Below are positions 58,501 through 64,000 of a stretch of 64,000 nt of DNA, one piece after another; within the stretch, counting starts at the first letter, position 1, and every line of letters starts with the position of its first letter. Origin of the DNA: Bugulina stolonifera (Eukaryota > Bryozoa > Gymnolaemata > Cheilostomatida > Bugulidae); NCBI GenBank assembly GCA_935421135.1, contig OW285195.1:6052701-6116700 (forward strand), read 5' to 3'. Made by a program: the position numbers and the translations under genes. The notes beneath the pieces were generated by a model that saw only the letters and a program-made list of their open reading frames with translations, did not search any database and had not been told where the DNA came from.

Positions 58501-61500
58501 GAAGGGGTGCACCAGGAGCAGGTAAGAGAGAAGTTACCTGATACTCTATGTTCCAGGTAGTGTAGTGTGGTGTAGTATGGTGTGGTGTAGTGTAGTGTAT
58601 TGTAGTGTGGTGTAGTGTAGTGTAGTGTAGTGTAGTATAGTGTAATGTAAGTGTATTGTATTGTAGTGTAGTGTGGTGTTGGCTAAAGGAAAAATAATAT
58701 GGTATATTTAATGTGTTGTATAATTATAGTGATCTATTCCCACAAGCATATTGCTTCACTCAATACAGCACTTATATTTATAACTTGTATGTACACACAG
58801 GCCCACATTGTTCTATACCATACTAACTAGATTGTATAGCATTACCTGTATAATACATATTGATCGGCTGTAGAATGACTGTATAATGTTGTTATGTTTG
58901 TTTTGTTATAGTTAGCAAAGGCCCAACACGTTATGAAGTCAGGTGGAAGGGGCCCTGCTCTACAGAGCTACCTTGCCCGCATAAAGAGAGACTGCACTAA
59001 CTACTGGCAGAATGGCCACAGGCTGTGCGAGTCCACCAGCTTATCTGGTAACCACTGCATACATGAGGTGAGTGCCAGAGCACATGTCCCTTACTTTGTA
59101 ATGTTTACTTATTGTGATGCTTTGGAATGCTTCATTATGTAATTCTTCAAAGACCTGAGAGACTAGAATACAATCCTTCCTTCCCCCTAGAGCACTCTGT
59201 TGGAAGCCACTGTTACTAATTTGAAGTTGTCATCTTTCTTTGCTGGCAAATGAAAAATTATAACTCTGAACTATTGATATTTGTTATTCCAAGCCTCTTA
59301 TTAGCAGTGTTTATAGTTACACAGGCTGCCAGATGAACCAATCACAAAGGAGAATGAGAAGCTACCATGCTGTGATCACTCTACGTCAGTCAGCTTCACA
59401 GTAGCGTGTAATTGTGGGAGAACAACTAGAAACATAGGAGACCCATTTACTGCTAAGGTGGGCTAGCCCCTCTACCTCTAATGAAAACTACTAGTATGTT
59501 ATGTCGGAAGTTCTGTGATGTAAAAGTTACCAATTAACTATAGCTGTGTAAACAACGGGGCTTCTGTGACCTTGACCCATTGACCTCCTATCAACTATTG
59601 TAATTTAGGCCTCTCTCCGCATAATTAGCTTCGCATTGTTTGTTTTATAACTAAGATATCTTCTCTACCTTATCTCTATTAATAGAGTACCAAATTCAGA
59701 ATCAATAGTTGTTTATGTGGCCACATGTGTTCCACATTGTATAATGCTGATAGCCTGTGTTCTATAACACTGGTGGACCTAGCTCTATACTCTCTGTAGG
59801 AGGCCAACTATCTGGTGTATGAAGATTTGGCTAAGGACTGCTGCTCACAGCTAGCCAGTATTCCATTTCCTGTATACACAGCTGCTCCAGTATCTCCACC
59901 TTTACCCTCAGCCACACCCACTCATGTCACCACACCCCCATCTTCTGCAGCAGATAAGCTAACTGAGGTAGCAGGAGAAGACAACTCTGGGGAGGTATGT
60001 GATTGGAAAATGACTGTTCATCATTATGTACAAATAATATACATGTATAAGTACATAAACATATAAAATAAATTATGTAGAAATGTACATGTTTGTACAT
60101 TGCCAATTCTCAGCTGAAGTGCTCAATGTTTAAAACAGAGCAAAGTAATGTTTGATAGGATCTCAGTATGTTACGTCTTTTATTACTATTAGTTTCATGT
60201 TATAAAATGTTTCAGTTAAAATCACTGGAATATAAAATAACATTCATCAGGGTAGTATGTCTTTTATCTGATGAATGTTATTTTCTATTCCTGTGATTCT
60301 AACTGAAACGTTTAATAACATGAAACTAATAGTAATAAAAGACGTAACATACTGAGATCTGCCTTTATAACAGACAATCAATAACAGGTAGGCAGAGGTT
60401 GAATATTTATATACTGCTATGATCGGGTGAAGCCAATTAAGATTGATGGGTACATGGTTGTATATGTACAAGATGGGCTGACGACTGTTTAACTTTCCGA
60501 TTTAACTAAATAGTATAATACTATGCTGGTGAATCTCACTAAAATCACTGGTATACTAGGTTATGTGATCTGTTAAACGGATTGCATCTCTTGTCACATG
60601 TCTACACTCTATAACACTGGTTCTCCACATTAGATGTACATATGTACATGTATGTGTATATTACTGTAGACACTAACTGGTAAGACGGCTACCCTAACAA
60701 TAGGCAAACTGAAACAGGAAGAGGAGGAGCTAACTACTATATCAGATCATCAGAGCTACTTTAATAGCCTGAGTGAGTAAGATTGAGGGTTCTGTGGGTG
60801 GGGGGGGGGATTTAGATTGTTGTGGTGATGAAGCTGTTACAAGACCACTTTGTCTACGATATTGGCCCATTCTTTGGAGTCTCACGTCAATTTGTGTCTT
60901 ATTCTACTGCTCAAGTTAAAACCTAGACACTGTTTCTAACCTTTGTATGATACCTGCACGTAGCCTGAGGGTTTATTTTGAGAGTAGCCTGAAGGTTTAT
61001 ATTGAGTAACCTGAGGGTTTATATTGGTTATCTAGGTCAAGGAAACATGAGACATGATGTTGTGTCTAAAACAGACGTCTCTGTACCAGAAGACCATCTG
61101 GAGATAGTTTCAGAAGATGTTGAAGAAGAGAAACATGGCTACCTGAATCATATGCTCACTAACACCAGCACTAAGGGGCTTCTACCTGACTACCCTTCCT
61201 GGGCTCTTACTTGCTTAGGAACTTATTCTAGCTATAGCCCTACTGCAGGTTGGTGTTGTCTTTAATATGTGTTAGCTAGAAGAGAAGCCTATGGGTTGTA
61301 AGATGACTGCTCCATTGTTTAGACCTGAATTCACAGTTGCTGAATATCTCGATCGATTATGGTGAAAAAGGTTATAATTGTACATAATACGTAGTACAAT
61401 GCCCAATTAGAAATTTATAGGTTTTAATGAAGCCGACCCATCCTTATTTGTGCAATGGTTTATATATGGGATAGTATGTTGTATGTGATTGGTTCAGGGT

Positions 61501-63363
61501 TAGACCAGCCTGGCTTCCTTCCCTCCACTAACTTCCTGTTGCCGTGGGAAGTTGTGATCAAAGGAATAGTTAAAGGACAAACATGGCCTCATGTGACGGA
61601 GCCGACCACCCATAAGCAGCGAAAGAAAATGGTCCCAAAGAAACGTGAGTTTATCCCATCCTTTCAGATACTTGTGATTTCAAGTCATGTGACTTAAAAC
61701 TTCAATTTTCAGTCATAGATTAGACTTTGAACTGTAGTCTTTGAGTTGTGACTTAATTCAATACTTGAGGATTTTCAAATTTGGCAGGACAATACATAAT
61801 TCAGTGTGCCTAAAGGATGCTGTTTGTAGTTTTATCGGACTCTAACATGTTTCACGCCATGATTTGTATTGGGTTTCGTGTTCATCCTAGTTGTAAACTC
61901 ACAATGTATAATATGTATGTTTTTGATACAATTTGTAATCTTGAGCATTATCTCCCCTGTACAGATGTAGTGGACACCACAGCTAAGATATACATAGGAG
62001 ACGCATACATATGCCCGCAAGGTCACCGGTTCATGTGTAGTTCCCCTGATAAGGTTATTAAAGTACCAGGTTCAGCTGTCAAGGACAACGCTAACAAGTT
62101 ACTGACTATGGACATGCCTCTTTACACACCCTGCCCTAACAAGTACGTTACCTGCCTGTTCATTATAACTCATTAGTAAAATTCTGCCATTGAGTTGATA
62201 TATTAGCTAAAGAGGAGACGTTTACCAGTTATGATGAAACTCTTCATATTACTCTGATCTTGGTTCTTAGGCTTTCTTTGCCTGCAACGAAACAGTTCGT
62301 TGTACTTGCTAAATCTTGGACAGTTTTTCCATAGATTGAGGTCCATAGCACTTTGGTGGGACCAATCCTGAACGACAAGAAATCGTAGTAGACGACATGT
62401 TTATATATTGTCAACATCTTCTATTTAATTAATATAATGTGGACGTTACTCAATTTATTTAAACCTGATTGGTGGGCTATCACTGCTGCATTTCACTCAT
62501 GAGATTCATATGATATTTTAGCGACGGCTGCGTAGGACAACTCCGGCATATTTACGTCTGCACTCCTGAGATAGAGAGTCTGGTCGTCAGTCTATTACCG
62601 AAGATTCAACCAGCCTCTGCTGTTTGTCCGCTCTTCCTACCTACACATGACGGTCCCATAAAACTACCGGCTAATGGCGTTTGGGTCATGAGGCTACCGT
62701 ATCCTTTAATTTATCTTGTTGCCGTCTGTTTCTTCTATGACAGATCGATAAATGATACTTTTATTTTACTGTTGCAGATATCATATATGCTTTTACAAGT
62801 ATCTACTCTAGGTTATGTTGTATGTTATGTCGTGTATTATATTAGTTCTTTTTGGGCATAAACTACGAATTTCAGAGTTTAAATCTTGCAAACCCTCCTA
62901 TTGGACAGTATTTCAACCATTGATTGCATGGTACACCCCTCATCTGGCTCTAGCTTTACTTTATAAACAGCTGGGAGATTTGCACTTTTAGCCTACTTTA
63001 GACTTAGTTCATGACTAATGAAAATACGGTGTGGGATATACATCTAGGTACAGGTACTAGTGGTTGAATTTTAAATTTAGGCTGTGAATGAAACATGTAT
63101 AGCCTAATTTTTTCAGCCAATAGTAAGCGTTTGACGTAATTAGAACTTTGAAGTTATTGGAGCAGTGCACTACCTCTGCTCCCATACTCAATCTCTGCTA
63201 TTGTTGGTAACCTAATTGATTCCTTAACAACACTATTTCTAGACATTTTTATGTAGATGAACAAGGGCACTACCCTCTGCCTACAGATACAGCCAGTATG
63301 GTTTCATGTAGGCTTCTTAAAGGGACATTCAACTTCAGGAATACTAGCGACCCTCTGTTATAG
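55510..63363 (+). CDS. SMG8: SMG8, nonsense-mediated mRNA decay factor (16 exons, 873 aa)
   Basis: Exons: 55510-55689, 55889-56021, 56282-56432, 56827-56968, 57304-57511, 57797-57918, 58267-58521, 58912-59067, 59317-59457, 59800-59994, 60670-60772, 61036-61248, 61498-61644, 61965-62142, 62522-62698 and 63243-63363. Phases close; the 873 residues compare with 991 in humans. SMG8 binds SMG9 and the kinase SMG1 and restrains UPF1 phosphorylation in nonsense-mediated decay. The N-terminal G-like domain starts ICVVSIIGKTPLHGSKS. Later family blocks are EDLIYRVLRKTRIITNN, LPANQEFVHI, GFDDSMGRNP, LKSWLAMASHLY, GRGPALQSYL, ACNCGR then DPFTAKEANY, GLDQPGFLPSTNFLLPW, CPQGHRFMCSSPDKV, and the C-terminal GVWVMRLP then YVDEQGHYPLP. 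The exon 1 donor (CTTG|GTTAGA) is weak, so that boundary is less sure. Exon 9 is taken from TTATAG at 59316; the AG nine bases later would change the phase and hit a stop. A TTTTAG just before the ATG suggests a 5'UTR intron. Introns 7 and 10 hold repeats. Confidence 0.93.
58557..58678. repeat. TGTAG/TGTGG microsatellite in SMG8 intron 7
   Basis: GTGTAGTGTGGTGTAGTAT-type words, about 24 five-base units, begin about 35 bp after the exon 7 donor at 58522. It is a simple repeat. Confidence 0.9.
60159..60359. mobile_element. 201-bp foldback element in SMG8 intron 10
   Basis: The left arm GATCTCAGTATGTTACGTC... is answered by ...GACGTAACATACTGAGATC. Arms of about 93 bp differ at only a few positions around a 15-bp centre (GGTAGTATGTCTTTT). 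No clear target duplication was seen. The near-full palindrome would form a long RNA hairpin if transcribed within SMG8. It is probably a miniature inverted-repeat element with almost no internal sequence. Confidence 0.9.
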
Positions 63364-63939
63364 TAGCCAAATATTTAATATTACACTGTTGTAAATGTAT
63401 GTAGGGATCGCCATGTTATCATAGTAGTCTGCCTTAATTATTATGAGATTACTAGAGGTTTACATTGATACATTGATGATACATGGCATACTTTGCCTTG
63501 TATCCTTTAGGCATGACAACTTGTGATATGGTATAATTATGTTACTCACCATAATAGTGGTGTATGTGTGCAATCAATTTAGTGGAGTTATGCAAGTATT
63601 ATGCAGCACTGTTTTATATTTATGATATAATTTAATATTATAGAATATCAATATACACATACATTGTAAATGAATATAAAAATTATATTAATATATAATA
63701 TATACATGTACATGTATAATGTTACAAAGTACAGAGAAAACAGAAATAAACTTGCATGGGATAAAATAAAGTTTGCATGGACTTTTGTGGTTCAGTTAAT
63801 AGGTAATGTTGATTAGACATAGCAAGTTCTAGTGTATATTCATCCAAAGAATAATGGAAGAAATGGGAGAATGGATGTAATGATGTACATGTACATGTAG
63901 CTGTCGAGGAAGTACTCTAAGCTATATTTATTATGGTTA
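63364..63939 (+). other. SMG8 3' region, no further gene
   Basis: AT-rich sequence after the SMG8 stop codon. AATAAA occurs at 63745-63750 and 63765-63770, about 385-405 bp after the stop; these are candidate poly(A) signals. An ATACATGTACATG stretch lies near 63700. No gene is recognised. Confidence 0.55.
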
Positions 63940-64000
63940 GAAGTTGCCCTCTCTATACTTATATTATCCTGTGGAAGGAAATTCAAGAGAGAACAACCTT
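63940..64000. repeat. Inverted pair of the GAAGTTG(T/C)CCTCTC motif at the window end
   Basis: GAAGTTGCCCTCTCTA and AGAGAGAACAACCTT face each other about 60 bp apart, like the pair at 52411-52471. The element may continue past the window. Confidence 0.5.

Noticed and set aside
1..64000. CRISPR arrays, bacterial operons, riboswitches, replication origins
   Set aside because: The sequence is clearly eukaryotic nuclear DNA. The tandem arrays are head-to-tail minisatellites without unique spacers.

Overview
The window is nuclear DNA from an animal. It holds spliced genes with GT-AG introns of roughly 0.1-8 kb, tandem repeats, tRNA-derived SINE-like repeats and DNA transposons. A Ski/Sno corepressor and a secreted protein with a Frizzled-type cysteine-rich domain point to a metazoan. 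AT-rich spacers, intronless genes and very frequent ACATGT and AGGCCT palindromes would suit a sponge or another marine invertebrate; that placement is inference.

Layout. 1-6777: no recognisable gene, one minisatellite and one small palindrome. 6778-22775 (+): a five-exon Ski/Sno gene. Its second intron carries a 6.49-kb DNA transposon with 272-bp terminal inverted repeats and an 8-bp target duplication; the element contains two exons that read as a Pif1-like helicase fragment. 22776-31293: gene-poor. 31294-32211 (-): intronless YIPF3 (Golgi Yip1-family membrane protein). 32212-35596: repeats, including two SINE-like copies. 35597-44680 (+): a complete 12-exon homogentisate 1,2-dioxygenase gene (HGD) with tandem repeats in six of its eleven introns. 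One of these arrays is built from repeated copies of the exon 2 splice donor. 45898-50052 (-): a five-exon gene for a secreted protein with a signal peptide, a ten-cysteine Frizzled domain and a long Thr-rich mucin-like stretch. 51307-51930 (-): an intronless single-pass membrane protein that I do not recognise. 55510-63363 (+): a complete 16-exon SMG8 gene (nonsense-mediated decay factor).

I built the spliced models by hand from splice consensus, phase agreement and remembered family sequence. For Ski, HGD, the Frizzled-domain gene and SMG8 every intron phase closes and the summed coding length is a multiple of three (556, 435, 569 and 873 residues). The genes look functionally unrelated: transcriptional corepression, membrane traffic, tyrosine breakdown, a possible Wnt-type ligand-binding secreted protein, and mRNA surveillance. 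HGD (+) and the Frizzled-domain gene (-) converge; YIPF3 (-) and HGD (+) diverge.

The most unusual feature is the 14-copy array of exon 2 end plus donor in HGD. The unit is 33 bp, so use of any copy would keep the reading frame and would add multiples of 11 residues.
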